IMG/VR virus record: IMGVR_UViG_3300028802_000020
Span: 1-53,698 of that record
Direction: 5' to 3' (one strand)
DNA length: 53,698 nucleotides
Source: a virus
Numbering within the stretch: the stretch's first letter is position 1; every line of letters begins with the position of its first letter. Of this stretch, positions 36,608 to 44,730 are shown in pieces. The position numbers and the translations under genes were made by a program. The notes under the pieces are model-generated. The model saw only the letters and a program-made list of their open reading frames with translations. It did no database searches and was not told the DNA's origin.

Positions 36608-36928
36608 ATGCCCAAAAGACCCCGCGTCTTGATCTACGTCCGCGGTTTATCCGAGGAACGCGACGAGCAGGCCGACCAGTGTGCCCGGTACATCGAGGAG
36701 CGCAGTTATCGACTCGTCGGTGTGGCGTCCGACGAGCCGCCGTTTCGGGACGGCTGGGTCGACGCCGAGCAGATGCTGAACGCCGGCGAAGTCGACCGGA
36801 TCATCCTGGTCAGCGCCGCGAACATCCCCGAGGATCTGGAGTCGGTGACCGGCGGTCTGCCGGCCGGGCAGTTCACCCGGCCGGCAGAGCAGCGGGTCAA
36901 GCCTGTGCGGCGGGGCGGGGAAGCATAG
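36608..36928 (+). CDS. Resolvase-like N-terminal domain, probably inactive
   Basis: 106 residues. Matches the start of serine recombinases: RPRVLIYVRGLSEERDEQAD, QCARYIEERSYRLVGVASDE, LNAGEVDRIILVSAANIPED. The catalytic serine in YVRxS appears replaced: the sequence is YVRGLS, with Leu at that position. The DNA-binding domain is missing. The 3' end overlaps the convergent integrase gene by 32 bp. Such stand-alone domains occur in actinobacterial integrative elements; the function is unknown. Confidence 0.75.
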   Translation: MPKRPRVLIYVRGLSEERDEQADQCARYIEERSYRLVGVASDEPPFRDGWVDAEQMLNAGEVDRIILVSAANIPEDLESVTGGLPAGQFTRPAEQRVKPVRRGGEA

Positions 36929-37784
36929 CCCGCGCGGCCCGCTGCTGCTCGGCCGTCGCTTTGGTGTAGATCTGCGTCGACTGCAGCGACTCGTGCCCGA
37001 GAACCTCCTGCGTCACGCGCACGTCCTTGTAGGCCGCCTGGGTGCGCACACCGAGCCAGTGCCGGAACCGGTGCATCGACACGCCCGGCATGCCCAGCCG
37101 GCGCCGGAAGTAGACGGCCGAGGTCGAGGAGACGTAGAACGCCGTCGCCCGCGTCCCGGTACGTGGGTCGACGGCGACCGGCCCGGGCGGCAGGTCCTGG
37201 ACCGCTGCCCAGACAAGCGGGTCGGTGTCGTGGATCCGCGGTTTGCCGCCCTTGCCCTTGACGACGCGGAGCAGCTGCTCGGTGATGTGCTCCCGGTCCA
37301 GTCGGGAGATTTCGATGCAGCGCAGGCCCTGGAAGGCGGCGATCGTGGCCCACAGCCGGTAGGGCTGCCGGGCCTCGTCGAGGATCCGCCAGAGTTGCTC
37401 GTCCTCGACGTCCCGGGCGATGCCGCGCACGGTGCGGACCGGTGTCATGTACAGGGTGGGGTTGTCGTCGAGCCACCGGTCACGAGGGTCGGCCGCCCAC
37501 GTGTAGAAGCTCTTCAGCGCCGTCCAGTAGGTGGCCTTGGTGTTCTGCGTCCACCGCTCCTCGTCCGGGTGGGCGGCCTCCCAGCGCTCGTCGTGGAGCC
37601 ATTCCTCGAGCTCGTCCTGGCAGGTGTGGTCCACGCCGTACGGCAGTTGCCGCTGGAGCCGGCAGAGGATTTCGCGGCGGCCGTCGATGGTGGCGTCGGT
37701 GAAGGAGTTGCGTGCGAGGTGCTTGAGGTAGCTCTCGATCATCTCCATCCCGTCACCGTCCACCGCCGATGTCTGGAAGGCCAT
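36897..37784 (-). CDS. int: Tyrosine integrase
   Basis: 295 residues. N-terminal core-binding domain (MIESYLKHLARNSFTDATID, TQNTKATYWTALKSFYTWA) and a catalytic domain with R155 (QGLRCIEIS), a Lys in VVKGKGGKP, H238 and R241 (HRFRHW), H264 (LGHES) and nucleophile Y273 (QIYTKAT). It should integrate the phage by site-specific recombination. Start M1 or M13. Directly downstream of the repressor on the same strand, six bases apart, so likely co-transcribed. Confidence 0.92.
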   Translation of the reverse strand: MAFQTSAVDGDGMEMIESYLKHLARNSFTDATIDGRREILCRLQRQLPYGVDHTCQDELEEWLHDERWEAAHPDEERWTQNTKATYWTALKSFYTWAADPRDRWLDDNPTLYMTPVRTVRGIARDVEDEQLWRILDEARQPYRLWATIAAFQGLRCIEISRLDREHITEQLLRVVKGKGGKPRIHDTDPLVWAAVQDLPPGPVAVDPRTGTRATAFYVSSTSAVYFRRRLGMPGVSMHRFRHWLGVRTQAAYKDVRVTQEVLGHESLQSTQIYTKATAEQQRAARAMLPRPAAQA

Positions 37785-37790
37785 CGGGCG

Positions 37791-38219
37791 TCAATCCCCT
37801 GTTGAGGTGGCGTGCCGCGGAACTCTGACCGTTCGGCGGCCGCCGGGGTGCCGGGGCTCCGCGGGGTAACCGGACGGCCGATTGCCGTGCGTCCGGTGCG
37901 GGGTGTGGATGGGCTCTTCGGTCAGAGGCAGGTACGGTGCGATAGCTGGCCCGCCGCCGATATCGCCAGGTCGGCGCCCACGGAGCAACCAAGTCGCGTC
38001 GATCCCTAGCCCGGCCTCGATGGCATCGGCGACCTCGACGCGATCCCGCGGCTTGCGGCCGTCCTCCCAGTGCGCCCAGTTGCCGGCGTTCAGCCCGCAC
38101 ATCGCCGCGGCCTTCTCGATGCTCAGCCGTCCTGCGTGGTGGCGAGCGAGGACAAGCCGAGCGGCGAACGTGTCTGTTGGCACGCTCGGTCGCGTCCGTT
38201 CCTCAATGTTCGCGGTCAT
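37791..38219 (-). CDS. Immunity repressor
   Basis: 142 residues from ATG at 38219. Residues 15-80 form a Cro/C1-type helix-turn-helix: DTFAARLVLARHHAGRLSIE, KAAAMCGLNAGNWAHWEDG, RVEVADAIEAGLGIDATWLL. This pattern is typical of actinophage immunity repressors. Residues 82-142 are Pro, Arg, His-rich and probably unstructured. An ATG 24 bp upstream would lie inside the proposed promoter. The gene is divergent from the early operon and shares an operator motif with it. Confidence 0.85.
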   Translation of the reverse strand: MTANIEERTRPSVPTDTFAARLVLARHHAGRLSIEKAAAMCGLNAGNWAHWEDGRKPRDRVEVADAIEAGLGIDATWLLRGRRPGDIGGGPAIAPYLPLTEEPIHTPHRTHGNRPSGYPAEPRHPGGRRTVRVPRHATSTGD

Positions 38220-38223
38220 GGCG

Positions 38224-38254
38224 CAAGTGTGGCACTCAACCACAAGTCCGGCAA
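38224..38254 (-). promoter_or_regulatory. Repressor promoter and operator OL
   Basis: Minus-strand -35 TTGCCG (38254-38249), 17-bp spacer, -10 CACACT (38231-38226), then six bases to ATG at 38219, so a leaderless transcript. The operator CAAGTGTGGCACTC (38224-38237) covers the -10, which suggests autorepression. A near copy controls the early promoter. Confidence 0.6.
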
Positions 38255-38310
38255 CACGCTAAATGCGACAGGTTCCAAAGAAGCCGTCAGAACTGAGCAC
38301 ACCCGTGGGA

Positions 38311-38341
38311 TTGACACTGAAGCGTGGCAGTGCCACTCTTG
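38311..38341 (+). promoter_or_regulatory. Early promoter PR and operator OR
   Basis: TTGACA (38311-38316), 17-bp spacer, CACTCT (38334-38339), then GTG codons at 38343 and 38346. On the minus strand 38341-38328 reads CAAGAGTGGCACTG, 12 of 14 identical to the repressor-promoter operator. A 13-bp palindrome GTGGCAGTGCCAC (38324-38336) overlaps it. Repressor binding would shut off the early operon. Confidence 0.65.
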
Positions 38342-38345
38342 CGTG

Positions 38346-38558
38346 GTGATCGAGCCAACCGAACGTAGCAGCCTCTACAAGGCGGTCGAGCGACTCCTCA
38401 GCGAGGACCTGGGAACGCTCGTGACCTCCCGCCGCCAGTACCAGTACCCGTGGGCCGCAATCGCCCGTGAGGTGTCGGACAAGTCCGGCGTCGAAGTGAG
38501 CGACGAGTCGCTGCGCCGGTGGTTCGACACCGACACCGCCGAGCGGACCGCGGCATGA
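38346..38558 (+). CDS. First early gene, Cro-like small HTH candidate
   Basis: 70 residues. GTG at 38346 is seven bases after the -10 box, GTG 38343 an alternative. Sequence ERSSLYKAVERLLSEDLGTL, WAAIAREVSDKSGVEVSDES and LRRWFD looks like a short helix-turn-helix regulator with tryptophan-ended recognition helix. As first gene of the early operon it may play the Cro role. Confidence 0.7.
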   Translation: MIEPTERSSLYKAVERLLSEDLGTLVTSRRQYQYPWAAIAREVSDKSGVEVSDESLRRWFDTDTAERTAA

Positions 38559-38866
38559 CCACACCGAAGCTCCGCGATGACGAGATCGCGATGACCGCCC
38601 AGCCGCGGGCCTCGTGCGTGACGACGACCCGCAAGATGCCGAACCAGCGCTTCCACTACGTAGCCGGCGGCTGGGCCATCTGGCGCCGCACCGCTGAAGG
38701 AAACCGCGTCCCGGTACGGCTGGCCGTGCACACGCTGTGCCGGCAGTGGATTTCAATGCCGGTCCTGCTCGACGACGCACCGTCCGCCGAGATCTGTGAC
38801 CTGTGCATGCTGCACCAGGATCGAGTCTGGGCCGCCCGGACGGCATCGGGCCAGGTGGATTTCTGA
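38555..38866 (+). CDS. Hypothetical early protein, Cys-containing
   Basis: 103 residues; ATG overlaps the previous stop. A beta-like centre (FHYVAGGWAIWRRTAEGNRV) and Cys at HTLCRQW and ICDLCMLHQ, possibly a zinc site (C, CxxC, H). The family was not recognised. Confidence 0.7.
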   Translation: MTTPKLRDDEIAMTAQPRASCVTTTRKMPNQRFHYVAGGWAIWRRTAEGNRVPVRLAVHTLCRQWISMPVLLDDAPSAEICDLCMLHQDRVWAARTASGQVDF

Positions 38867-39972
38867 TGGCCGCCAAGAGCACGGGCTACAGGAAGCTCTC
38901 CGGTGCCGAGCAGCGCGCGCTCGCTGAGCAACTGGCGACGGCCCAGGTCGATCACATCGAACGGGCCAAGAGCCGCGAGATGGCGATGGTGGCGAACCTC
39001 GGCCGCTTCGCTGACGAGTGCCGCTGGTTCATGGCCAACAAGGTCTGGCTGACGCTCGGCTACGAGACGTTCGTCGAGTGGTGGGCCGACCGGATCACGC
39101 CGGTCGTGGAGACGCTCGGCCTGACGCCCGGCCCGGAGCTTGCACAGATGGCGATCGAGGCGATCCGGAAGGAAGAGGAGGGTCTGCCTGCGGCGCAGCG
39201 CCACACCAAGAAGGCGATCGCGTCGATCGTCGGTGTTGGTGAGTGGAAGGTTCGAGGTCGCCAAGATCAACGTCAGCGGCGGCCCACCGCTGGGGCCGAT
39301 CTTGAGAACGCGGCCGGGGTCATCGACGGAGAGCTCGTCGCCGAGAAGGCCGCCCTCGTCGACGGGATGCGCGCCGCGATCGAAAGCGCCGAGGAGAACC
39401 AGAAGAACGCCCAGAACTCCACCGGTGGCGCACCGGTGGACGGGAAGCCGGGCGCCACCGGCTCCTCGGCCGGACCCGTTGATGTTTCGCGGCTCGACGG
39501 GTCCGGCACCCCAAACTCTCCGGCTGACCAAACCCCGCCGTCAGATACGGCGGAGGAGCCCTTGGATCTGGCGCGCGCTGGTGACACCGGCGGTCAGCCG
39601 GAGCAGGCCCACCGGGACGCGATTCCCGGTGAAGCGGAGGACGAAGGCCCCACGGGTGGCGAGTCCTCCGATGCGGCAGACGTTCGAGCGTCGGCCGCGC
39701 AGACCGAGGTGGAGGTTCCGACCCCCGTCGACCCCTCCGTCTCGGTCAACGGACGGCAGCAGCAGGGAGGGACTGGGGTGTCAGGCCCTGCTGCTGCCGT
39801 ACCGGAGTGGCTCGTCCGGGTCTCAGCCGTCATCGCCGCAGTCGACGAACTCGCCAAAGAGGACCCGGCCGAGGTCGGTCAGTTCATCGGTGAGGTGTTC
39901 GGCCACGACCTCGGCGCCACCTACGACCTGTTCCACGACTGGTACCTGCGGATGCGAGACGCCACCCCTTAA
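38866..39972 (+). CDS. Early protein with disordered middle, possible DNA-binding
   Basis: 368 residues; TGATG overlap with the previous gene. Residues 1-130 are helical (AEQRALAEQLATAQVDHIER, WFMANKVWLTLGYETFVEWW, HTKKAIASIVGVGEWKV) with a HTH-like end. Residues 140-325 are low complexity, Ala/Gly/Pro/Glu-rich. Residues 325-368 form a short C-terminal domain (PEWLVRVSAVIAAVDELAKE, GATYDLFHDWYLRMRD). It may be a phage partition- or nucleoid-type protein; unproven. Confidence 0.72.
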   Translation: MAAKSTGYRKLSGAEQRALAEQLATAQVDHIERAKSREMAMVANLGRFADECRWFMANKVWLTLGYETFVEWWADRITPVVETLGLTPGPELAQMAIEAIRKEEEGLPAAQRHTKKAIASIVGVGEWKVRGRQDQRQRRPTAGADLENAAGVIDGELVAEKAALVDGMRAAIESAEENQKNAQNSTGGAPVDGKPGATGSSAGPVDVSRLDGSGTPNSPADQTPPSDTAEEPLDLARAGDTGGQPEQAHRDAIPGEAEDEGPTGGESSDAADVRASAAQTEVEVPTPVDPSVSVNGRQQQGGTGVSGPAAAVPEWLVRVSAVIAAVDELAKEDPAEVGQFIGEVFGHDLGATYDLFHDWYLRMRDATP

Positions 39973-39992
39973 GCCCCGGGCCGTTCCCGGAA

Positions 39993-40361
39993 ATGTCCAC
40001 ATTGGATTGGAGCACCGTGCCCACAGACAAAGAGCAGCCGCGCGACTTTGCCGCAGCGCTGCTTGAGATCGGCAGCGGAAGGCTGCACACGCGGCTCTCC
40101 GAACAGCTCGCCGAGATCACGAAGGCGGTGTCGGAGACCGGCAAGAAGGGCGTCCTGACGCTGAAGATCGAGGTCAAGCCGCTGCCGAAGGCCGACTCGA
40201 AGACCCTCGTGGTCACCGGCTCGTCCACGTCGAAGGCGCCCGAGTCCGACGACTGCTCGCCGACCTCGGTGTTCTTCGCCGACGAGGACGGCAACCTGTC
40301 CCGCTCCGACCCGCGCCAGATGCAACTGCCGCTGCGCATGCCCACGAAGGAAACCTCATGA
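39993..40361 (+). CDS. Hypothetical early protein upstream of DUF2303
   Basis: 122 residues. Begins STLDWSTVPTDKEQPRDFA, then helix LEIGSGRLHTRLSEQLAEIT, strands GVLTLKIEVKPLPKA, KTLVVTGS and a hydrophilic end. Proteins of this outline usually precede DUF2303 genes in actinophages, so it is a conserved pair. It overlaps the next gene by 4 bp. Confidence 0.72.
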   Translation: MSTLDWSTVPTDKEQPRDFAAALLEIGSGRLHTRLSEQLAEITKAVSETGKKGVLTLKIEVKPLPKADSKTLVVTGSSTSKAPESDDCSPTSVFFADEDGNLSRSDPRQMQLPLRMPTKETS

Positions 40362-41176
40362 CCCTCGACGGGACTGCTGTCGAAGCCATCTCCGCCCTCG
40401 CCGACAGCGCTGCGCAAGCGGAGCGGCTGGAGCTCGGCGGCTACTACGCCATCACCAGCCGGGACGGCTCCCTGCACCGCATCGACCTCACCGGCGACGA
40501 GCACCGGGACCGGCCGAAGCGGAAGGCCGGAACCGTCGTCGTCCGGGACGTCACCTCGTTCGCCACCTACTGGGCGAAGCACGCCGACCCGGCCGCGTCC
40601 GAGGTGTACGCCGACCGGCAGGAAAGGAAGGTCACTGCGGTCCTCGACGCGCACCGTGAAGACGTCGCCGACTGGCGCGGCCACCGGCTCGTCCTCGGCC
40701 TGCGCCACTCCTCGGCGTTCACCGCCTGGACCGGCAAGGACGGCCAGCCGATGAGCCAGGAGCAGTTCGCCGAGTTCCTCGAGGACAACCGCGTCGACAT
40801 CGCCGACCCGCCCGCCGCCGCCATGCTGGAGATCGCGTCGTCGCTGCAGGCATCGACGAAGGCCGAGTTCGCGGCTGGCATCCGGCTCGCCGACGGACAG
40901 CGGAAGCTCTCATACGTCGAGCAGACCTCAGCCAGTGCGGGCGCTCGCGGTGACCTGACGATCCCTGAGGTCATCACCCTGCACCTGCCGGTGTTCGAAG
41001 GCGCTTCCACCGCCGACCAGTTGACCGCCCGGTTCCGGTACCGGATCAACGGCGGGAAGCTCGCGCTCCACTACGTCCTGGACCGCCCGGCCGACGTGGT
41101 CGCCGCGGCGTTCGAAGGCATCATCGCCGAGATCGCCGACGCCTGCACGACCCCGGTGCTGCGCGGCACCCCGTAG
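40358..41176 (+). CDS. DUF2303 family protein
   Basis: 272 residues. DUF2303 features: YYAITSRDGSLHRIDLTGDE, GTVVVRDVTSFATYWAKH, VTAVLDAHREDVADWRGHRL, MSQEQFAEFLEDN, TIPEVITLHLPVFEGA, FRYRINGGKLALHYVLDRP. The family is common in phages near recombination and replication genes; its biochemical role is unknown. Length is typical. Confidence 0.85.
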   Translation: MTLDGTAVEAISALADSAAQAERLELGGYYAITSRDGSLHRIDLTGDEHRDRPKRKAGTVVVRDVTSFATYWAKHADPAASEVYADRQERKVTAVLDAHREDVADWRGHRLVLGLRHSSAFTAWTGKDGQPMSQEQFAEFLEDNRVDIADPPAAAMLEIASSLQASTKAEFAAGIRLADGQRKLSYVEQTSASAGARGDLTIPEVITLHLPVFEGASTADQLTARFRYRINGGKLALHYVLDRPADVVAAAFEGIIAEIADACTTPVLRGTP

Positions 41177-41183
41177 AGACCCC

Positions 41184-41308
41184 GGACCGAGACGGTTGTC
41201 GCGAGCGACTGGTGAGCCGATCTCCGCCGTTTCGGTCCGGTCTTCCCAACAGACAGAAATGGCGCAGCGCCGCCCATCCGGTGAAGGAACTAGGCGGCGC
41301 CGACGAAA
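41184..41308 (+). other. Structured intergenic leader after DUF2303
   Basis: GGACCGAGACGG (41184-41195) pairs with CCGTTTCGGTCC (41227-41238) through 12 positions with one G-T pair. A second hairpin follows: GCGCCGCC near 41268 with GGCGGCGC near 41294-41301. Then GAAAGGA and the next start. Probably a terminator followed by a structured 5' leader, dividing the early operon. Confidence 0.55.
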
Positions 41309-41318
41309 GGAATCGTAC

Positions 41319-41753
41319 ATGAGCAAGCAGATTGTGGACCTCGGCACAGGCCGCCTCACGTGGCCGCGAGTCGAGCGGGTCGGGGACCGGTACGGCGTCG
41401 TCATGCTGATGGCGGACGGCGACTCGATGACCGAGACCAGCCACTACATCAACCCCACCGACCCGCCGATCGATCGGCATGGCTCCCTGATCGCTGAGGT
41501 CGTGGAGATCCGCGAGAGCACCCACATCGGGGACCTGTTCCGGGGGTTCTTCCCCGAGACGCCCGAGGTCGGCGACCGGATCGTCCTCGGTGAGGGCACG
41601 TTCTTCACCGAGGACACCGACTTCGGCGCCGTGGGCATGGGCCTGGCACCCGACGACGACCGCACCACGGACTGGCTCGACCCGAAGCAGCTCTACCGGG
41701 CGCATGAGCAGACCGTGCGGCTGACCTTCGTCGAGGGCGGACCGGACGCATGA
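41319..41753 (+). CDS. Hypothetical early protein, acidic
   Basis: 144 residues; ATG after GAAAGGAAT. Beta-rich N-terminus (DLGTGRLTWPRVERVGDRYGV), a conserved-looking HIGDLFRGFFPETPEVGDRI and FFTEDTDFGAVGMG. No Cys or membrane helix. Overlaps the next gene by 4 bp. Function not recognised. Confidence 0.7.
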   Translation: MSKQIVDLGTGRLTWPRVERVGDRYGVVMLMADGDSMTETSHYINPTDPPIDRHGSLIAEVVEIRESTHIGDLFRGFFPETPEVGDRIVLGEGTFFTEDTDFGAVGMGLAPDDDRTTDWLDPKQLYRAHEQTVRLTFVEGGPDA

Positions 41754-42172
41754 GCTTCTTCAAGAGCAAGAGCGCACCGGGAAACGACGGCAGAGCACGC
41801 CACGACTACAACGGCGCTGCCACCAAACTCACCAAGGCCGAGTGGGCGGACCTCGCGAAGCGGCGGCACGGCACGTACGTGTTCGTCTACCGGGGCATCG
41901 GAACGCCGGGCATGGCGGAGACGGCCACCTACGACCAGGCGATCGAGGTGCACCGGGGCTGCGTGGCGGTCAAGCTGCCCACCGGCGATCACGCCGTCAC
42001 CCCGCACTCGGGCCGCCGCGTGTTCGTGACAGGCCCGGACTACTGCGTCCAGCCCGAGGACCACTCCGACCCGCTGCTCATCGGTGCCGCTGCACTCCAC
42101 GCGGTCCTGTCGCCGGCCGAGTACGCCGCGATCGTTCAAGCCCCTGTCGCTGCTGCTGCCCTGGAGGCGTAA
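41750..42172 (+). CDS. Hypothetical early protein
   Basis: 140 residues. N-terminal basic helix (KLTKAEWADLAKRRHGTYVF), then a strand-rich part (VYRGIGTPGMAETATY, CVAVKLPTGDHAVTPHSG) and an Ala-rich C-terminus. YRG recalls ADP-ribosyltransferase motifs but the rest does not fit. Coupled to neighbours by 4-bp and 1-bp overlaps. Confidence 0.68.
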   Translation: MSFFKSKSAPGNDGRARHDYNGAATKLTKAEWADLAKRRHGTYVFVYRGIGTPGMAETATYDQAIEVHRGCVAVKLPTGDHAVTPHSGRRVFVTGPDYCVQPEDHSDPLLIGAAALHAVLSPAEYAAIVQAPVAAAALEA

Positions 42173-42393
42173 TGGACCCCGAAACCGTTGCGGCGCTTGA
42201 CCAAGGCGACGCAGAGTTTTCCGCCGAACTGAGGCACCTGGTGCGGGCAGTCCGCGCTGGCGTGGCCGAGTCCGGTGCGCAGCAGACCGTCTGCAACTTC
42301 ACCGCCTACTTCAACCGGAAGTTGGACCACCTCGTCGTCAGCGCACTGCTCGCGCAAGCCCTGCGGCAACTTGCTGAAGGAGTCGAGTCATGA
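42172..42393 (+). CDS. Small helical early protein
   Basis: 73 residues, TAATG coupling. Helices: ETVAALDQGDAEFSAELRHL, VRAVRAGVAESG and LDHLVVSALLAQALRQLAEG. Acidic. Similar short helical proteins abound in phage early operons. Overlaps the following gene by 4 bp. Confidence 0.66.
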   Translation: MDPETVAALDQGDAEFSAELRHLVRAVRAGVAESGAQQTVCNFTAYFNRKLDHLVVSALLAQALRQLAEGVES

Positions 42394-43595
42394 CCTTCCC
42401 CGATCCCCGTGTCATCCCGGGCTCTGGAGTCCCCGAAGTAGAGCAGGAGCAGCGCCACGACCACGTCTTCGGCGTGCGCTGCCGTCCCGACTGCCCACGC
42501 TGGATGAACCCGGTCCCGCAGCCCGGCTGGGAGACGCCGCAGGACTGGTACTTCACCTTCGGCTCCGACCACACGCACCCCGACACCGGCCAGCGCCTCG
42601 GCCGCAACTACGTCCAGATCTACGGCACCTGCGACGACACCCGGGACGCCATGTTCGCCGTGTTCGGGAACCGGTGGTCACACCAGTACTCCAGCAGCGA
42701 CAAGGCCCGCAGCATCGACGAGTACAACCTCACCGAGGTGCCGATGCCGGGCAAGGCCCAGACGCACGGCCTCGACGACGGCGGACGCACCCAGTGCGGG
42801 CAGCCCGGCGAATCCCTCGACGTCACCGAGTTCCCGGCGTTGGTGTCGTGTGAGGCATGCCTCCTAACGATGGCCCCGCCCGCCAAGGTCTGGCCTGAAG
42901 AGGCTGCCTTCTGGACCGAGGACGCAGACGGAGACCCAGTCCTGCCTGTTGGTGAGGTTGAAGAACGCACCGAGGAAGACTGCCCCGACCTGGGTATCGG
43001 CGATCACGACTGCATCACCCACGCCGAGCCGGAGGTCCAGCAGCTGGCGCAGGCGCTCCGCAGCTTCGGCGACCGGATCGCGCAGGCCATCGGCGACCCC
43101 GGCTCAATCGTCGGCCGCAGCGATGGCAAGGAGACCGTCACCCGCTGGGGAACGCGCGCCGTGCTGCAGGTCCTCACCGAAAGCAACGTCGGACCTCCTT
43201 CCGCTGAAGGCTTTTCGGGAGGTACTGCGGCGCTACGCGCCGACGTAGTGACGCAGGTGCTCGAAGAGGTCGCGAACGCACGCCGGCTCGCTCACACGTA
43301 CGGCCTCGCGAGCGAGAGCTACGCCGCCGGCGCCGACGACGTCGAGCGCTTCGCCGCGCTTCGGGCGATCACGGCCGCCAAGGCGAACCTCACCGCGTCG
43401 TTCGACCGGATTGCTTCTGCAGTGAAGGGAGAGCAGCGGCCGGCGTACGAGGACGGGATGTTCTACCTGCACCAGGACCAGATCAACGCGCTCCACGCCC
43501 TGCTGGCGCTGGTGCACTACGACGACCTGGCCGAGTCCTGGCTGAAGATGCTCCCCGCCGAGCTGCGCCCGCAGGGGCGGGGTGAGCAGCAGTGA
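42390..43595 (+). CDS. Large hypothetical early protein, composite
   Basis: 401 residues. Residues 1-115 hold CRPDCPRW and a beta domain (QDWYFTFGSDHTHPDTGQRL, YVQIYGTCDDTRDAMFAVFG, FGNRWSHQYSS). Residues 120-160 have CGQPG and SCEACL, perhaps a zinc ribbon. Residues 215-320 form a helical region (EVQQLAQALRSFGDRIAQAI, VVTQVLEEVANARRLAHTYG) and 325-395 another helical block. Looks like a fusion of two small early genes. No family recognised. Confidence 0.7.
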   Translation: MTFPDPRVIPGSGVPEVEQEQRHDHVFGVRCRPDCPRWMNPVPQPGWETPQDWYFTFGSDHTHPDTGQRLGRNYVQIYGTCDDTRDAMFAVFGNRWSHQYSSSDKARSIDEYNLTEVPMPGKAQTHGLDDGGRTQCGQPGESLDVTEFPALVSCEACLLTMAPPAKVWPEEAAFWTEDADGDPVLPVGEVEERTEEDCPDLGIGDHDCITHAEPEVQQLAQALRSFGDRIAQAIGDPGSIVGRSDGKETVTRWGTRAVLQVLTESNVGPPSAEGFSGGTAALRADVVTQVLEEVANARRLAHTYGLASESYAAGADDVERFAALRAITAAKANLTASFDRIASAVKGEQRPAYEDGMFYLHQDQINALHALLALVHYDDLAESWLKMLPAELRPQGRGEQQ

Positions 43596-43918
43596 GCGAC
43601 CTGACAGCAGAAGAGCAGCAGCAAATGGGCGAGATGCTCGACGGGCTCCACGCCCACGGCTACGTCGATGTCGCAGAGCACGGGAAGCTCCGGCCGGGCG
43701 TCCGGATCCGGCATCGGGGAGAGCGGTACCCGGAGGCGTTGGAGCACGGGACCGGCATCGTGCTGGCCATCACGGAAAGGCCCGACTCGCCGTGGTCGAA
43801 GACGTACGGCGCTGCCGACATCGAGCTGATCACGCTGTCCGACAAGGCGCGGTTCAACTCGCGGCTGTCGCAGCTTGCCCAGTACCACGTTGACGTGATC
43901 GGCGGTGGGCAGCGGTGA
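43592..43918 (+). CDS. Hypothetical early protein
   Basis: 108 residues, GTG start coupled to the previous gene. Sequence has EEQQQMGEMLDGLHAHGYVD, then a beta part (LRPGVRIRHRGERYPEALEH, GTGIVLAITERPDSPWSKTY) that resembles the small barrels used for RNA or protein contacts. Function unknown. Confidence 0.66.
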   Translation: MSDLTAEEQQQMGEMLDGLHAHGYVDVAEHGKLRPGVRIRHRGERYPEALEHGTGIVLAITERPDSPWSKTYGAADIELITLSDKARFNSRLSQLAQYHVDVIGGGQR

Positions 43919-44217
43919 GCTACGACGTTCACGGCGCGAACGGCAAGCCACGTATGACCAGCAGCCGCTGCACGAGCTGCATCCTCGGCGGCGAGAAGTC
44001 CATCACGCCCACGCTGCGCCCCGGACGGCTCAAGAGCTTCATCGAAGAGACGCTGCGGAACGAGTCGTTCGTCGTCTGCCACTCGACCTACGACGCGCAG
44101 CCCGCCATCTGTCGGGGGTTCTACGAGTCGTTCTCCACCAACCACCTGCGGATCATGGAGCGCCTCGGCGGGTTCGAAGAGATCGAGCCGCCAACCCTCC
44201 TATGGGGTGAGCGGTGA
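43915..44217 (+). CDS. Hypothetical early protein with Cys motifs
   Basis: 100 residues, GTG start. Contains SSRCTSCILGG (CxxC), FVVCHSTYD and AICRGFYESF, so three or four Cys may form a metal site. Reads like a small zinc-binding protein found near DNA metabolism genes. Overlaps neighbours by 4 and 1 bp. Confidence 0.66.
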   Translation: MSYDVHGANGKPRMTSSRCTSCILGGEKSITPTLRPGRLKSFIEETLRNESFVVCHSTYDAQPAICRGFYESFSTNHLRIMERLGGFEEIEPPTLLWGER

Positions 44218-44348
44218 TGCCGAAGAACCCCGGCCAGCAGGGCCGACCCGGCGGTGACAAGGACCGCCCGAAGGACAACCCGGGCCGCAAGTCGACCGGA
44301 CCCGACAAGCTCTCCGGCGGCAACGCCCCGCCCAAGACCGGGAAGTAG
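44217..44348 (+). CDS. Very small Lys/Pro/Gly-rich protein
   Basis: 43 residues, TGATG coupling to the previous gene. Composed almost entirely of Lys, Pro, Gly, Asp and Arg (NPGQQGRPGGDKDRPKDNPG, KSTGPDKLSGGNAPPKTGK). Likely disordered and nucleic-acid-binding or filler. Its coding status rests on the stop/start overlap and clean codon use. Confidence 0.5.
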   Translation: MPKNPGQQGRPGGDKDRPKDNPGRKSTGPDKLSGGNAPPKTGK

Positions 44349-44355
44349 GCGTGAG

Positions 44356-44730
44356 ATGACCACGATCAACTTTGAGCGGCTCGACGCTGCAATCACCCAC
44401 GGGTACGAGCACCCCGAAGAGTTCGACATGGACGCCTGGTTCCGGCGTATGCCCTGCGGCACTACCGCCTGCCTCGCCGGAACTGTGGTTCGTCAAGCGG
44501 GATGGGAACCCAGCGAATTCGACGATGAGACCGGCACGACATACCTCGCAGGCAAAGACGGCCATAAGCGCTCCGTCCGCTACGTGGCCGCCGAACTGCT
44601 GGGACTCGCCCACGACCAGGTCTCCGCGATGTTCTACGTGGCTGACCTCGCGGCGGTCATCGACGTCCGCAACGAATGGGCTCGTGAGGCTGACATACCA
44701 GAACGCGCGTGGGGTGCTCCCGATGCCTGA
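44356..44730 (+). CDS. Hypothetical early protein, CGTTACLAG motif
   Basis: 124 residues. The motif PCGTTACLAGTVVRQAGW with following YVAAELLGLAHDQVSAMF occurs in a widespread family of uncharacterised phage proteins. Helical, with D/E-rich ends. Overlaps the next gene by 8 bp. Confidence 0.72.
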   Translation: MTTINFERLDAAITHGYEHPEEFDMDAWFRRMPCGTTACLAGTVVRQAGWEPSEFDDETGTTYLAGKDGHKRSVRYVAAELLGLAHDQVSAMFYVADLAAVIDVRNEWAREADIPERAWGAPDA

